NCBI GenBank assembly: GCA_037953625.1
Contig: CM075655.1
Coordinates: 11,550,001 to 11,614,000 of the forward strand
From: Crotalaria pallida
Lineage: Eukaryota > Streptophyta > Magnoliopsida > Fabales > Fabaceae
Direction: 5' to 3'
DNA: 64,000 bases
In this document: positions 34,110 through 47,389 of the stretch, piece by piece
How the letters are laid out: the number at the start of each line of letters is the position of its first letter
Position numbering within the stretch: the stretch's first letter is position 1
The notes under the pieces: model-generated
Seen by the model: the letters and a program-made list of their open reading frames with translations, nothing else
Told to the model about the DNA's origin: nothing
Databases searched by the model: none
Translations under genes and position numbers: made by a program

Positions 34110-35849
34110 TGTTGGAAGTCAAGCTGGTTGGAAGACATGCTTCAAACTCTCTAGGACTTCAAAGGGATTCATTTATATGTTTTGATGATAACAAGCCAAC
34201 TCAAGTTCAAGCTCACAAGTGTAAGCCATGTCTCAAGATTGAAGACTCAAGCAAGCATAGAATAGAAACCTTCTCTTTAGATCAAATGTAAGGTAATGAA
34301 GTTTTTGTTTCTTTAAGTAGTTACAAAGCCAATAAGTTTTTCATTTTAGAGAGAAGAATAAAAACGTGTTTTTGCATGAAAAAGTGTTTTCTGCATTTGA
34401 CCTTAGTAAAATAATTGATATTACAAAACTCTGTATATTTGTATGTGTGCAAGAGGGAGTAATCGATTATTTGATAGAGTAATCGATTAACTTTGTTGCA
34501 TCATAGAAAAATCAGAGAGAGTGTAATCGATTAAGTGACTTTTGTTAATCAATTACTTTCTTATAGAAGTAATCGATTATTCTGGTCAAGTAATCGATTA
34601 TAATTGTTGCATCATATATTTTTCAGATTCTTTGTAATCGATTACAAGGTTTGTAGTAATCGATTACGTGATGTTGCATCATATGCAAAACAGAGGCTTA
34701 GTAATCGATTAACTCCTCAGTGTAATCGATTATTATAGTTGCATCACATAATGAACAGGAGTGGTGTAATCGATTAACTATTCTTAGCCTAATCGATTAC
34801 ATGTTTTTCAAATGTTTTAAGAATTTCTATTTTTGTAGAAGTAATCGATTATTGCTTCTATGTAATCGATTATTTCATGATTTATTGAAAAACGTGTCAG
34901 AATCATTTTTATTATTTCCTGATTTGTTTTTATATAAAAGATTGTGATATATTTTATTTTATTTGGAAAATGAATTTAAATTTTGAATTATTTCCTTTTT
35001 GGTTTTAAGAATCAAATCTTTATTTTGTTTCAAAAATCGTTTTGATTTTATTTTGATTTTAAAACTTATTACAAATCTTTTATAATTCTATTTTGATTTT
35101 ATTTTATTAATTCAAAATCGTTTTTGATTCTAAATGGTTTTTCTTTTTAAATAAACTCACTCCAACAATTTTTCACGATGAGACATTATTCATTCATTCT
35201 TTTCATACTTCACGTTTTCTCTCTTCTTCTTCTCAAATCTTCTGCTTTTCACGTTCATACTTTTTGAAGAACAAATCCTTATTGGCTGAGTAACATTTAG
35301 AGAAAACTTCTACTTCACTATCATAGAGCATATTGTTGTATATGTGTTTTGAGAACACACAAAACTATTGTAATCACTTTCAGTGAAATCATTCTAAACC
35401 TTAGTGATTAGGGAGAGTATCCCTTAGTGGACGTTTGATATGTCGTAGGGCGAGGAACCCTGCTGTGTGATTGAGGCCCCTAGCGAACGGAGGTTCCTAG
35501 TAGTGTGCGGGGTGCTCTTGGTTGTAATAGGGTGCGGCTCTATTGCTTGGTTATAAGAACACTCAGGCGGGTAGCTTGGGGACTGGACTAGGCTTTTCGA
35601 CGGGAAGGCTGAACCAATATAAAATTCACCGGTGCAAGCTTTTCTATCCCTATCTCTTTTACTTTCCGCATATTTATTTTATTTACGTTTCCGCGCTACT
35701 CGATTATATTATTTCTAACGTTTTCGCGATCCATAACGAACGTTTAATCTCTCCGCCTTAAAACAATTTTTATTTGGTACGAATTTTTTTCAATACATAG
35801 TAAAACTCGATTCACCCCCCCTCTCGTGATTTTGAGGCCAAAACCAACA
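34110..35849 (+). repeat. 3' LTR of the copia element
   Basis: TGTTGG..CCAACA, 1740 bp. It retains 13 perfect TAATCGATTA palindromes plus one variant at 34460..34872. Short ORFs here mirror those in the 5' LTR and are not genes. Confidence 0.95.
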
Positions 35850-36109
35850 AATTTTGTTTCAAAATAAGTTTCTTTCTACCAAATCTAGGCAACATTTAAT
35901 ATTGTTTTTCCTTATTTACCCTTATATTTAATGTTGTTTTAGTTTTGAAATTTGTAATACTAGTAATGATGCATTGACAAAATAAAAATATTAAATCGGG
36001 GTATTTTTGACAAAATACACATAAAACTTACAATAATCATCATAATCAACACTTTCTTAATCTATGTGCAAAAGTCCAAAAAGACACTTAAAGTGAAACG
36101 GAGAGAGTA

Positions 36110-37059
36110 GTTACTGTATTTTCAAGGGAAAAAAAATAATTATGTCACAAGTCTCTAGGTTAATTTTATCATATACTCCCTCCGTTTCACAATGTTAGTT
36201 CTTGATTTTTAAGCTTTTGTGAGATGATGATGATGATGGGGATTCTTGAACCCTAAGAGAAAAATGAAGAAGATGAATGGCTGAGAGGATGGAATGTGTG
36301 TGTGTTTGTATGTTGTTGTTGTGTTTTGTTTTATTTTCTTTTGTACGAAGGAAATGGAGTGTGTGGCTTAAAATTGGTGGCTTCATGAGGAAGCCACGTT
36401 TTTGTGGTCCAAAACACGATATTTTTTTCTCTGTTGACACAGACTAATTGATTATTTCATGCACTAATGGATTAGTCCATGCACTAATGGATTAGTCTGG
36501 TCAGTTTTTCAACTATTTTCTTTTCTTTGCCTTAACGAATGTCGTATTTTTCGTTACCCGTCAGATCTTGCTCAAATCTGAAAGCAAACTTCCCTATATA
36601 CTAACTTTCACATACAACGGTGCAATTCTCGTTTAGAGTTGTAAATATTTTATTTTAAATTTTTCTATTATAACATGCTTAAAACACCGAAAAGCCGTTT
36701 CTAACATTCATTTTCCCCTCTTTCGACTTCTTATTCTTTGCTAAGGCTATCTAACTACTTCATAGCACTAAATTTGATCCTAATTCATCACCTTACTTAT
36801 TCTTAAACATAATTATCATTTTCCTAAGCTGTTCATTATTCTAATTATACTTAGAATAAAATTAAGGATATTACACCTTCATTTCAATATTAATTTTTTA
36901 TATACCCGAAATACCCTCATTTAATAATATAAATTTTTCATATACCCAAAATAAGCTCATTTCAATATTATTTTTCATCTACCCAAAATACTTTCATTTC
37001 AATATTATTTTTCATTTATATATAATATAAAAAGACAATACTTGCCATTAAAAAAAAAA
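36110..37059. other. intergenic; MITE end and short tandem repeat
   Basis: TACTCCCTCCGTTTCACAATG at about 36174 is a Stowaway-like left end without a matching right end. At 36458..36497 the 20-bp unit CATGCACTAATGGATTAGTC is repeated twice. The minus-strand ORF at 36195..36440 is not recognisable. Confidence 0.45.
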
Positions 37060-38451
37060 GCTGAGGTGTCGTTTCCATAGATTTTTCTCAAATTTTTTTT
37101 TTAATTAATTAAAAATTTTAAAAAAATATTGCTATATATTGTGCGAAGATAAAACTAAAAGAAAAGCAAGATTTTAGGAATCTATTAACTATTTTATGAC
37201 GACATTCAAATCTTAAATATTCAACTGATTTTAATATTAAAAAATTAAATCAAATCTTAAATATTCAACTGATTTTAATATTAAAAAATTGATTCAAATA
37301 TTAAATATTTAAAAAATTGTAGATCATATAACAACCGGAAGATTTCTTTATATTCTTTGAAAAATAAAAATAAAAATAATCAGGATCAAATATTCAAATA
37401 CCAACTTTCAAATCTTGGAATATACTTTCAAGAATAATTGATTCTGATTTTCAAAATTTAAAGGTAATGTACGATTCAAATGACGAAATTTAAAATTCCA
37501 AAATTCCAAAATTTGAATTTAATTTTTGAAACATACTACAATTTTGAACATATTACAACTTGTAGATTTCAGAATATTTTTTTGAAAAAAAAATCATGGA
37601 TAAAATCACAATTTCTCAATTTTGGAATATAATGTTGATTTGGTTGTGAAAAATAAAAATGCAATTGTACAATGTCAATTAAAAATAATATATACTCACT
37701 CCGTCCCATTATTTTGGAAAAAAATGCAAAAACGTTTGTCCCATATTAAAGTAAAAAAATACATGAAAAATCTTAAAGATTGTATATTATATCAATGATT
37801 GATAAGTAAATAAGGAAAACATATTTTAAAGATTTTTTTGAGGCAATATTGCAATATGTATTAATTGTAATGATATGAAAATTTGTGCAATATCAATTTG
37901 TAATTAATGAGTGAATCATGCATTATATGATACATATACTCTCTTATTTTTATTGACTTATTTGACTTTTACCAAGATAATGGGACGAATGAAGTATACT
38001 ACTATAATATAGAAAGACAATACCTGCAACTCAAAGAAAGCTGAAGGGTGTTGCCTCAATAGCTTTTTCTTAAATTTTTGTTTTTTTTAATAAATTAAAA
38101 ATATTTAAAAATATTGCTATATATTGTGTGAAGATAAAAACAAAAGAAAAGCAAGATTTTAGGAATTCATTAACTATTTCTTGATAACATTCAAATCTTA
38201 GATATTCAAATGATTCTAATATAAAAAATAATTGATTCAAATCCTAAATATTTAAAAAAAAATTGTGGATCATATCATAACTTAAAGATTTCAGAATATT
38301 CTTTGCAGAATAAAAATAAAAATAATCAGGACCAAATACCAACTTTTGAATCTTAGAATATACTTTTAAGAATAATTGATTCTGATTTGTAAAATTTAAA
38401 ACATAATGTACAATTCAAATTAGGAAATTTTAAATTCCAAAATTTGAATTT
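37060..38451. repeat. duplicated AT-rich segment, about 400 bp twice
   Basis: About 37060..37500 and about 38037..38451 align throughout (shared ATTGCTATATATTGTG, AAAGCAAGATTTTAGGAAT, TAAAAATAATCAGGA). The period is roughly 975 bp. A MITE (37695..37994) lies between. Copy 1 also has an internal 50-bp repeat near 37210-37290. No coding content. Confidence 0.75.
37695..37994. mobile_element. Stowaway-like MITE, 300 bp
   Basis: The ends CTCACTCCGTCCCATTATTTTGG and the mirrored CCAAGATAATGGGACGAATG are inverted and flanked by TA on both sides. Confidence 0.75.
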
Positions 38452-38675
38452 TGTTATGAATTAATGAAAATAAGAAGACATAAGAGATTGAAGGAGAAGA
38501 AAGAAGTAGGGAGAAATTGTATTTCACTTCTTGAGGCAAAGTTTACAATACATATGAGTCCTATTATATAGGAAAAGTGGAAACCCTATCATGAATTTGT
38601 TAACATAAATTAGGGATAAACACAAACTATGATAGAGTCATCCACTTATTAGATAAATACAAATTGTTCATAACA
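38452..38675 (-). repeat. single LTR of a second copia element, 224 bp
   Basis: TGTTATGAA at one end and TTCATAACA at the other are perfect inverted termini. The next bases (CTCCCCCTTGG) read CCAAGGGGGAG on the minus strand, a polypurine tract, so this is the 3' LTR of a minus-strand element. No second LTR was found in the window. Confidence 0.85.
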
Positions 38676-41600
38676 CTCCCCCTTGGATGACTATCAAGAG
38701 AATATGCCTCTTTAAAAACATTTCTAAGAAAAACCCTATGGGAAAAATGAGCGAAGGAAAAAGAGTACACAATTCTTCTTACGCTGCCTCATTAAAAAAC
38801 TTTGTCAGGAAAGCCCATCGGGAAAAAACCTTGACCAAGGAAAAAAGAGTGCAGTGCGTATTTATTTCTCCCCTGATGCGAAAAATAATCTCTGAGATAT
38901 TACACTATTACCTTCGCAGCATAGGTTTCATGATGTACCAAAATTTCATTAAATATTCCATTGTAATTTAAGACAAAATTTTGTTCTTTCCAAATCCTTC
39001 ATTTCAAACTCTTTCTTTAAGTAATTTACAACATTTGGAAGCTCTTCAGGAGTTCTAATAATATTCAAATCATCAACGTAAACATCAATTATAATAAATT
39101 TCTTGCCACATCTTTTCATAAAAATACATGGACAAATTTGATCATTTTATATCCTTCATTGATTAAATATTCACTTATACGATTATACAAATTCTCAATT
39201 TACTTCAAACCATAAAAACTTTTATTCAATTTATCATACTAAAAGGTTTGCTTAGTTTCATTCCAACATCTTCATGTGAATGAATAACAATATTTTGCTA
39301 ATAAATTAATATCAGATGACATATTAAGTCACGTACGACATTTAACAATCAAACAGAGATTAGCATATAAATTAGTTGTTATTTATCAAAGCAAATCACT
39401 TTAGAAGTTGTTTTCCCCACTTGATATACACAAACTTAATTTGCTAAATGCTCGACCTTCAGGCCGAGGTATTTCATTTTGAAATGTTTCCTTTAACTTT
39501 AGATAATTCAAACAATATTGAAATAAAACTATATAGATACCAAAAACAAAACACATAACACGAACCATAATCATATAAGTATTCTCAAACAATTGCAATA
39601 AACATATCCATAATTGCATGACATACACGACATCATATATATAAGTCAAACAATATATAACAAAAAAACACAAATTATTATTAGCTAAATATAAATAGAT
39701 ATATACATGTATATATCGATATCCTTAATTCTTCTGTAATTTCTCATATTAATATAATGATATCATTCTCGAATGAACCATGATAATGACTACAAACATA
39801 TAATGCATTTTTTGTTTGCTAGAATTAAAACTTCGAGTCTATTAAAAATCTCTTGGAGTTTGAACTATAGGTTCAAAATTATTGCATTTTTCAATTTAAC
39901 TAATTAGCGAGCACATGTCGACATTTTACACTTTATGCTTCAAACATTTTAATTATCCATGGATATGGTTCAACCATAAATAGTTCAAGCATATGCTTCG
40001 AGCATATTGAATCCTTGAGAGGTATTCATGTATATGTTATTAATCAAGTTAGCCATAAAATCTGCTATAACATCATTTGACACAAATTGAATTCTTTACA
40101 TATTGCCAGACTAATCAAGTATCGAAAATACTTGCATCCACCATAGGGAAGTATTATTCCTCATAATCAATGGCAAATTTTTGTGAACTTATTTGGGCAA
40201 TCAATCTTGCTTTATATCTCATAATTTCTTCTATACAATTTCGCTTATGTACAAAAACACATTTGTATCCACCTGACTTTACACCTTTTGGTGTACGGAC
40301 TATAGGTCCAAATACCTGTCGCTTTTCAAGCGAATTCAATTATGCCTCAATTGTGTCTTTCAAATTTGGCTTATCATTTCTTTGTCTATATTCCTTAGTA
40401 GATTTTGATGCATGATCCTCATCTTATATCATTTAAGCGCTATATCATATGAAAAAAACATCGTCAACGTTGACTTCATTTCGGTTCCATTGTATTTAAG
40501 TCATGACATAATTTATTGAGATCTCTGTGTTTTCACACTTTTCAGGTACCTAACTTTCTTCTTGAACTGAACTATTAATATGTCTAAGGACTCTTCAAGA
40601 GTCACTATATCCTCAAATTGACCATCTTATTTCTTTGCTCCTTTTCATTTTTGAGGATTTTTATCTTTGGAACCGATGGATCTGCCACGCTTCAAGCGTG
40701 CCTTATACTCATTTGCAATTTTAATTTGTCCAAGTGAGACATCAATTTCATTGGAGCATTAGCAGTTGGAATATGTGACTTAGTCACTCTTTTTAGGTCA
40801 GTAAATGCGTCTGGCAATTGGTTATCTAAATTTTGCAAATGAATTATCTTTTGAACTTAAGTTCAAAGTGTTTTGTTCGAGGATCAAGGTAATATAACGA
40901 TAACTCTTTTCAAATAATTTCTTTTTCCAACTGCTTTTTTTCTCCCCCTAATGTTGGGAAAACAAATTCATCAAAACGATGATCGAAAATCGATCCATGA
41001 ATGACTCTCTTGTTGTTGGTTTGAGTTATTTTTATCATGGACGAAGATTCATATCCAACATATATTCCCAACATTCTTTGAGATCCCATCTTAGTGCGTT
41101 GTGGTGGAAAATATACTGCACTTCCAAAAGTTCTTAGATGGGAAATATTAGGTTTCTGACCAAAAACCATTTGTAAAAGGGGAAACTCATGATAATTTTA
41201 ATGGCTTGATGCGAATCAGTGTCATACATGTTCCCAATTAGTAATGGCAATAGATATGCAATCGTTAATAACTAAAGTTTGGTTGATAGAATCTCGCTGG
41301 TTGCGAATCGCCAATGAAGAATCATGTGACCATCCAGTTGATGCATCAATTAGAAATATAAAATACCTAAATGATTCACATGATGGAAGTAATGACACAT
41401 AAATATCACCTTGTATTCATTCTAGATTCAATCCAAATTTTATGGTGATGACCGAATAAACTTTCTTTGGGAACAATTATTAGCACATTGAGATAATCAT
41501 ATTGAAGAAACTTCGTTCGGGTTCTTCATTAGATGTCAACATAAGTTAATTATTTTTTTTCTTCGCATCATATAGTTGATCCGGGATGGTCTAACCAGTC
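38676..41600 (-). pseudogene. pol: decayed copia pol fragment, minus strand
   Basis: Reading right to left: a pre-integrase trace near 41580, an integrase C-terminal part (40910..41170, MVFGQKPNISHLRTFGSAVY), an RT N-terminal part (40154..40339, with VGY/YKARL-type motif SGGYKCVFVHK), and a YVDD box at about 39066..39083. RNase H is missing between RT and the polypurine tract, and many stops and shifts are present. The element is old, truncated at its 5' side, and of a lineage different from the 8.7-kb element (short LTR). Confidence 0.82.
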
Positions 41601-43543
41601 AAGCCAAGCCAAAAAAAAAATTATATTATAATTTATAAACTTCTAGTTTATAAACTTTTTGGTTTTACGATATGGGGTATTTCAATTGTACTATATACGT
41701 GTAAATTGAAAAAATTTCCAATACCTCTGGATAACAACTCTTTTAGAGCTCTAAATTATCATCGTACACGAATTTTGATGAAATATACTAAACTATTTTG
41801 AAAATAAAATTTTACATATACCTTTAAAACTTGGTATATTTATTCGTAATCCACTACATTATAACACATTGCTAACCCCAATAAAAAAATTAGGATATGC
41901 TATTTTAATTTTTTTTTTATCCGTAAAATTTTGTTATAAAAATATATTATGTATACATGTGATCAATGATTTATGTGGTTTATACATTCCAATCTAACTA
42001 TTTCAATAATAACAATGAAAAAAATAAAAATTAGTAAATTTCTCACAAAAGAACCACATATTTTCAATAACCAATTTATATGTCTAACACATGTCATTAA
42101 ATTATTATTATTTTTAAATACTTTTCAAAAATAGTATATTTAAGCTGAGACTTAATTTTTGAAAATATCACAAAAATATTTATATTGAAAATAGAATTCA
42201 AAACAAGATCATATGAGATCATGACAAACATCAAATATCTCACAATAATATCATATTCACACAAGTAGTATTGATATCACTCAATGGTATAAACAAATGC
42301 ACAAATGTACTACTCAACATGTGTGTAGAGCCAAGAAAATAGAAGCCGACATGAGATATAAGTCAAACTTGATGAAGCATAATCTTCCTTATATAACTTT
42401 CAAAACAACTCATAGGGGATCATTAGGGAACAATAACTAAACTTATATCAAATAAAGTTCTACTTTAATGTCAAATTGTTAATGATAAAATATATAAATC
42501 ATATTAATTTACTTCATGAAAAACATTAATATTTTCATGTTTCAACTTGACAAGAAACACAATTAAATATATAAGGCAAAATAAAGAATTTTTTTTCAAC
42601 GTAAAATCATACTTGTTTGATTATCTTTGCATCATAAAAATAAATGTGCTAACATTTAAAAATAATAATTTATGACACATTAGCAGTATCATTGATACAT
42701 CAAATAATAATTATCACTATAAAAAAATAAAATATTTGTATTAAAATTAGAACTAGTCGATATAATAGTGAAATTATCCAATTTAATAAAATGATATCAA
42801 ATATTGATTTCATCAATAAAGGCACCACAACCAAGTGACTGGTGCGATTGAAATAACCCGTGGGATCCCGAGTACGACACTAGTATAGGTGAAAACAACA
42901 TTTTTTTTAAATAAAAAATTTATTAGTTCAATAAGACAATCAATTCAAATGGTTGGGGTTGCGTCTGAGACAAATTTTGCTATTTTATTGGCTCCATTTG
43001 ATGTGGTGCCAACCCGGTGATTCCATGAGTTTGAGCCACTGATTTTGACAAAATACAAAATGGAGGGTTGAGATCCATTACCTGGTAACTTTTATACAGG
43101 TAAAAATACATGTATATATATTTGTGGTTAAAAAAATGTTTAAATGGAAAAAATAAAATGGGTTGTAGGATCCTGTTTTCTTTTGGGCCAAAGCTGCAGA
43201 ATTTGTTTGGGAACCGAAATTAAAACATTTGGGGCTAAAATAACACAATCCAAATAATACAAAGCCTTTTTAGAAAGAAAAAAAAAATAGTACGAAAAGA
43301 GTATGTTAGTAAACTTTGTTAAACTTTTTCGTTTAAACATTTTCGTTTGTTAATAAAAATTTTTAAACTTAAATTCATTAGCATATTAAATTGAACTGAA
43401 AAGAGTTTATATTAGCTGTTAATATAGTGCAATTAAATAGCACGTTACATTGTTGTAAGGTAAAAAAATATAGAAAAAAAGTAAAATACTGTCTTGATAA
43501 AAGTCAAACAAGTGAATAAAAATAAGATAGTATTTATTTAATA
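41601..43543. other. very AT-rich intergenic sequence
   Basis: Nothing coding. A tRNA/SINE-like string (GGTGATTCCATGAGTTTGAGCC) near 43010 was too weak to call. Confidence 0.5.
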
Positions 43544-43560
43544 CAATGCATGAATTTAAA

Positions 43561-43766
43561 TTTTTTTTTCTTTTGTATACCAACCGGTACCCGGATCTGG
43601 TTTACCCAAAATCCGACTCATCCGGTCCGACCTAACTAAGGTCGCACTAAGCGGTAAGGGTCTCCCAGCGGAGATTGCTGCATACCCAAGGCTCGAACTC
43701 GAAACTAGTTGAGTAACTGAGTAAGGGACCAAGTGAGCAACCACTTGACAATCTCACGTTGGTATG
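43561..43766 (-). mobile_element. tRNA-derived SINE, copy 2
   Basis: Read on the minus strand it matches the SINE at 19420..19606 from the CCAACGTGAG start through the B-box (CGAGTTCGAGCC) to CCGGGTACCGGTTG and an A-rich tail. The 10-bp repeat CAATGCATGA at 43544..43553 and 43767..43776 is its target duplication. Confidence 0.85.
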
Positions 43767-43776
43767 CAATGCATGA

Positions 43777-45144
43777 TTTTATTATTGATAACAAAATAAA
43801 TTGTAAATTTTTTTTATATAGTTACAATACATATTACAATATTGGCTCTAAAAAATTTAATTAGATATTTTAATAAAAAGAATTTAATTAGTTATATTTT
43901 TCTTAATTACTTATTAGTCATTGATACAATACGTTGTTTAAGATTTTATAATTTTTTTACCATATATTGGAATGGAGGGAGTATAGTCAACTGTGGTTAA
44001 TTCCAGTTATTTGAAGAAAACTCAATCATGTGATGAAAAAATATTCAACACTTATTTTTTTCATTCATAAAATTCATATTTGAGATCTTCGTTGAGATTT
44101 TAACTTCCTTTAGACTTAATTGATATTTTTTGTAATTTAACTCTTGAAAATATATAAGGAGTTGGGGATCGTGTATGTGAACAGAGTAATCCAATCCAAA
44201 TATTATGGCAAAGTATGAGTAAGGTTTTTTTCTTAAATACAGTTAATTAACATACAATCAAGTACCCGTTTTAGCACCACAATTATCGTACGCAATGAAA
44301 ATTGACATAGAGTAGACATTGATGTTTTTTGGCCATGTTTTAGCAACAAGAAATTTTTTTTCATAAGTAAGAATTTATAAATAATAGGCTTATTTAAGTT
44401 TTTAATCCCTAAACTTAGGTGCTCTTTTGGAATCAGTCCTTAAACTTTTTTTTTATGCTTTGAGTCCTTAAACTTTGCTCAAATTTTGTAAATGGTCCTT
44501 TCATCACTTAAGTGGTGATATAACTGAGGATATGTCGCGTCACATTCGCCACATCGATATGTGACATGCCAGATGATGCCACGTGAATTTTCTAAATTAA
44601 AAAAAAATCAAATTTATTAAAAATAATTAAAAATTGTATTTCTTAAAAAAAATCGAATCTTTTAATAAATTTTTTAAAAAAATGTTTTTTTGATAAAAAA
44701 ATCATGTAATTGAGGATTGCAATTAATAGTAAGAAATACAATTAGGAAAACCTTAAGCTAATTGGCAAAGTACATAATGCAAATATTGAGACAACATCTA
44801 AGTTATAAGATTAGTTCAAGAGACAATAATTTAATTTTTGGATTTTTAGACTTCAAATTTTTAAAATTTAATTTTTGGATTTTTATCTCCAAAACAACAA
44901 TATTCTTAGTGAGCATAACAAACGTTGCATTGCATCATGCAATTTATCAGTAGTTAGTTTAATCTTATCAAAAATAATCTACAGCTTTTATGAGAAAGAT
45001 CTTAAATTTTGATTATTTTTTCAAGAATATAATATAAAATTATAATCTACAATAACAAATAAATATATTAGATTATAATTATTTTTTTAAATAAGTAAAA
45101 AAAAGACCATTTTAAGAAAAACAAACGAACACACCCTAAATTGA
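43777..45144. other. AT-rich, half of a MULE-type MITE
   Basis: The stretch from about 44381 (GGCTTATTTAAGTTTTTAATC) to about 44590 resembles one arm of a long-TIR MITE (phrases like CCTTAAACTTT and CCACGTG context), but no second arm was found. Otherwise non-coding. Confidence 0.4.
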
Positions 45145-45146
45145 TA

Positions 45147-45384
45147 CTCCCTCCGTCCCACAAGGATGATAAAAAATGACTAAATTCTTTGTCCCAAACT
45201 GTAGTTAAAATAATTAATGAAAAATTTAGAAATTGTAAATTTGGAATTGTGATTGGTTGATTCATGCGAAATGCATTTAACTAGTTGTTTGATGATTGAT
45301 TGATGTGCTAGACAAACCATTAAATACATATCTCTTATTTTTTTACTTTTGAATTTTTTAATCATCCTTATGAAATGGAGGGAG
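45147..45384. mobile_element. Stowaway-type MITE, 238 bp
   Basis: CTCCCTCCGTCCCACAAGG at the left and TTATGAAATGGAGGGAG at the right are inverted, with TA on both flanks. Confidence 0.85.
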
Positions 45385-45386
45385 TA

Positions 45387-46251
45387 TTACATATTACAAA
45401 TAAAATCAAAATAAATTAATTTAAAATTAAAAAAATGTTAGAGTGTAAATATTGATTTGATAGTGACTTGTCAATGCAAGTATGCAACACAGTAAAAACA
45501 TATTTATCAGCATAGGAATAGCTCCGGTGCATGTGGCAGACTGGCAGGTGCAGCTTTTGAACTTTAGTTCAAATCACCGGGATCATTTGCTTTCCACTTA
45601 CTACAGAAGGTCATAATACGGCACTATCAGTGGTGCCGTATGTATACGACACCACATTAAAAGGCCCCAGTTGCTAACATCAATTGGGATGGATCACACA
45701 CAAGTTTACAACCAATCAACCACAATTCATTCATCCTTCAAGAGCTTAGGCTTAATGCATGAACCAATCATGATAAAATACTCCATGAATTTATAAGCTA
45801 TTTTTAAAGTACATTGTCTTAAAAATATTAATTAATCTGCAAAATTATATTTGTGAAATTTTTAATATAAGTTAAGAGAATAAAATTATGATATTAATAT
45901 ATATATATATATATTTTTAATTTTAAAAAATGTAACTATCATTCTTATATTTGTAATATAGTTAAGACAAATGTTGTAAGGATCTGAATTTCTTAATCTA
46001 ATAATTATATTTATCTATGTTTTTATTTATATGAAAGCGAGGTATGAAGAATGATTTATAATTATTTTCTTAGTATATATATATATATATATATATGCAT
46101 ATAGTTATGTTGAGCTAATATATATATATATATATATATATGTATAAGTATTTATAATTATTTTCTTAGTGTATGTGTGTGTGTATATATATATATATAT
46201 AATATGTTTGAACAAATGTATAGATAATTTTAGGCAAAATTACTAGATTGG
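45387..46251. repeat. AT-rich spacer with TA microsatellites
   Basis: Three long (TA)n or (TG)n(TA)n runs lie at about 46073-46096, 46119-46140 and 46175-46201. The sequence before them is AT-rich and non-coding. Confidence 0.75.
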
Positions 46252-46703
46252 TCCTGTAATTGGTTGCGATTTCGTCCCTTAACTTTTTTTCGTTTCAAAT
46301 AAATCCGTAAGTTTGTAACTTGTTTCAAATAAATCCTTCGGTCCAATTCTGTTTTAACACCGTTAATGAGAGCCTCCTACGTGGCAACCAATGGTCTTAC
46401 AAGGCTAAAAATCAACGTTACACCCCAAAACGATGTCGTATGAGACCAAAATAGAAGCTTACTCGGCTATCCCTAACTGTTTTGGTTTTCTCGTTTGGCC
46501 TCATATGACATCATTTTGGGATGTAACGTTGAGTTTTAGCCACTTAAGACTAATGGTTGTCACATAGGAGGCTCCCATTAACGGTGTTAAGACAAAATTG
46601 GATGGAAGGATTTATTTGAAACAAGTTACAAACTTACGGATTTATTTGAAACGAAAAAAAGTTAAGGGAAGAAATCGCAACCAAAAAATAACTTGCAGGA
46701 CCA
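46252..46703. mobile_element. long-TIR MULE-type MITE
   Basis: Arms of about 180 bp are inverted: GGTCCTGTAATTGGTTGCGATTTC on the left pairs with GAAATCGCAACCAAAAAATAAC on the right, and GTTTCAAATAAATCC with its mirror. Outer ends are eroded and no TSD is seen. Confidence 0.72.
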
Positions 46704-47330
46704 TTAACGGTGCTTATGATCGATGAATGCACTCGATGTGTATGTGAGCTAGGCTTTGAATATTTTGATGAGCGTGTGGTTGTGAATGCGCGATTTGAAA
46801 TTTGTGTTAGGCATTTGAGTGCCGGGGTTGCAAGAGTCCGTGTAGGCGTTCTTAGTGTCTTGATCTCGGTCGAGTAATTGGTTAGAGAATTCTATGAATG
46901 AGTTTGAGTGCAAGAGTTGGCCTTTAGTATTAGTACTCGGAGAATTCCTTCGAAATCGTGTTTCGACGGAGTTCCGGAAAAATGTCAGGCTTTAGAGGGC
47001 ATTTGGTTGTCATCCGACCGTTTGGTTATGCCTCGAGTATTGTTAGCCCTAGATTAGTAAAGTTCGAGAGTTGTCGTAAGTCATTTGAGTTAGAACAAGT
47101 GTCAGAAAAGGGTAAAGTCTAAGGTTCGTTCGTAGTGTCACTTGATTTTCGTGTTTTGATAAGTATATGTTTGATGTTACGAAATTATGATTTTGATGTT
47201 TGGAAATGTAATTTAATGTTGTGTGTGTTTGTTATAGTGGTAGGAAGTGTTAGGAACCTATGAATCGGGTTAAAAAGTGCGAAAATCGGAGTTTCGGGGC
47301 ATCCGGCGCGCCCATGCATGAGCCGATGCG
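46704..47330 (+). mobile_element. Ty3/gypsy LTR-like sequence
   Basis: A less AT-rich block rich in CGAG, TTCG and CGGAG strings that ends with GGGGCATCCGGCGCGCCCATG. It resembles LTR U3 regions of plant chromoviruses from memory. No reading frame, boundaries not defined. Confidence 0.4.
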
Positions 47331-47389
47331 TAAAACCCCAATTTAGAACTTGAATTATTCTTATATTTCAAATAATATAGAAAATATGG

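Larger units (their letters stand above)
27119..35849 (+). mobile_element. Ty1/copia retrotransposon (SIRE-like), 8731 bp
   Basis: Complete structure: 5-bp target duplication AATTT (27114..27118, 35850..35854), LTRs of 1736 and 1740 bp starting TGTTGG and ending CCAACA, tRNA-iMet-like primer site, gag, pol in protease-integrase-RT-RNase H order (copia), and a polypurine tract. The long LTRs, two zinc knuckles with a coiled-coil spacer, and repeated GGGGGAG tracts suggest the SIRE/Maximus lineage, but there is no env-like ORF and the lineage call is tentative. The coding part is broken in several places. Confidence 0.95.
27076..36107. mobile_element. Stowaway-type MITE split by a copia element
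   Basis: The left 43 bp (CTCCCTCCGTTTCACTTTAA) and the right 253 bp (ending TTAAAGTGAAACGGAGAGAG) form one element of about 296 bp with TA flanks at 27074..27075 and 36108..36109. The copia retrotransposon at 27119..35849 lies inside it. The insertion site is marked by the duplicated AATTT. Confidence 0.88.

Noticed and set aside
33736..34291. An env-like ORF downstream of pol (122-codon ORF at 33923)
   Set aside because: The ORF runs from the 3' untranslated region into the LTR, has no signal peptide or membrane pattern beyond chance, and overlaps the polypurine tract.
35543..35761. A 72-codon ORF repeated at 28549 and 35543
   Set aside because: It is simply the same part of the two LTRs.
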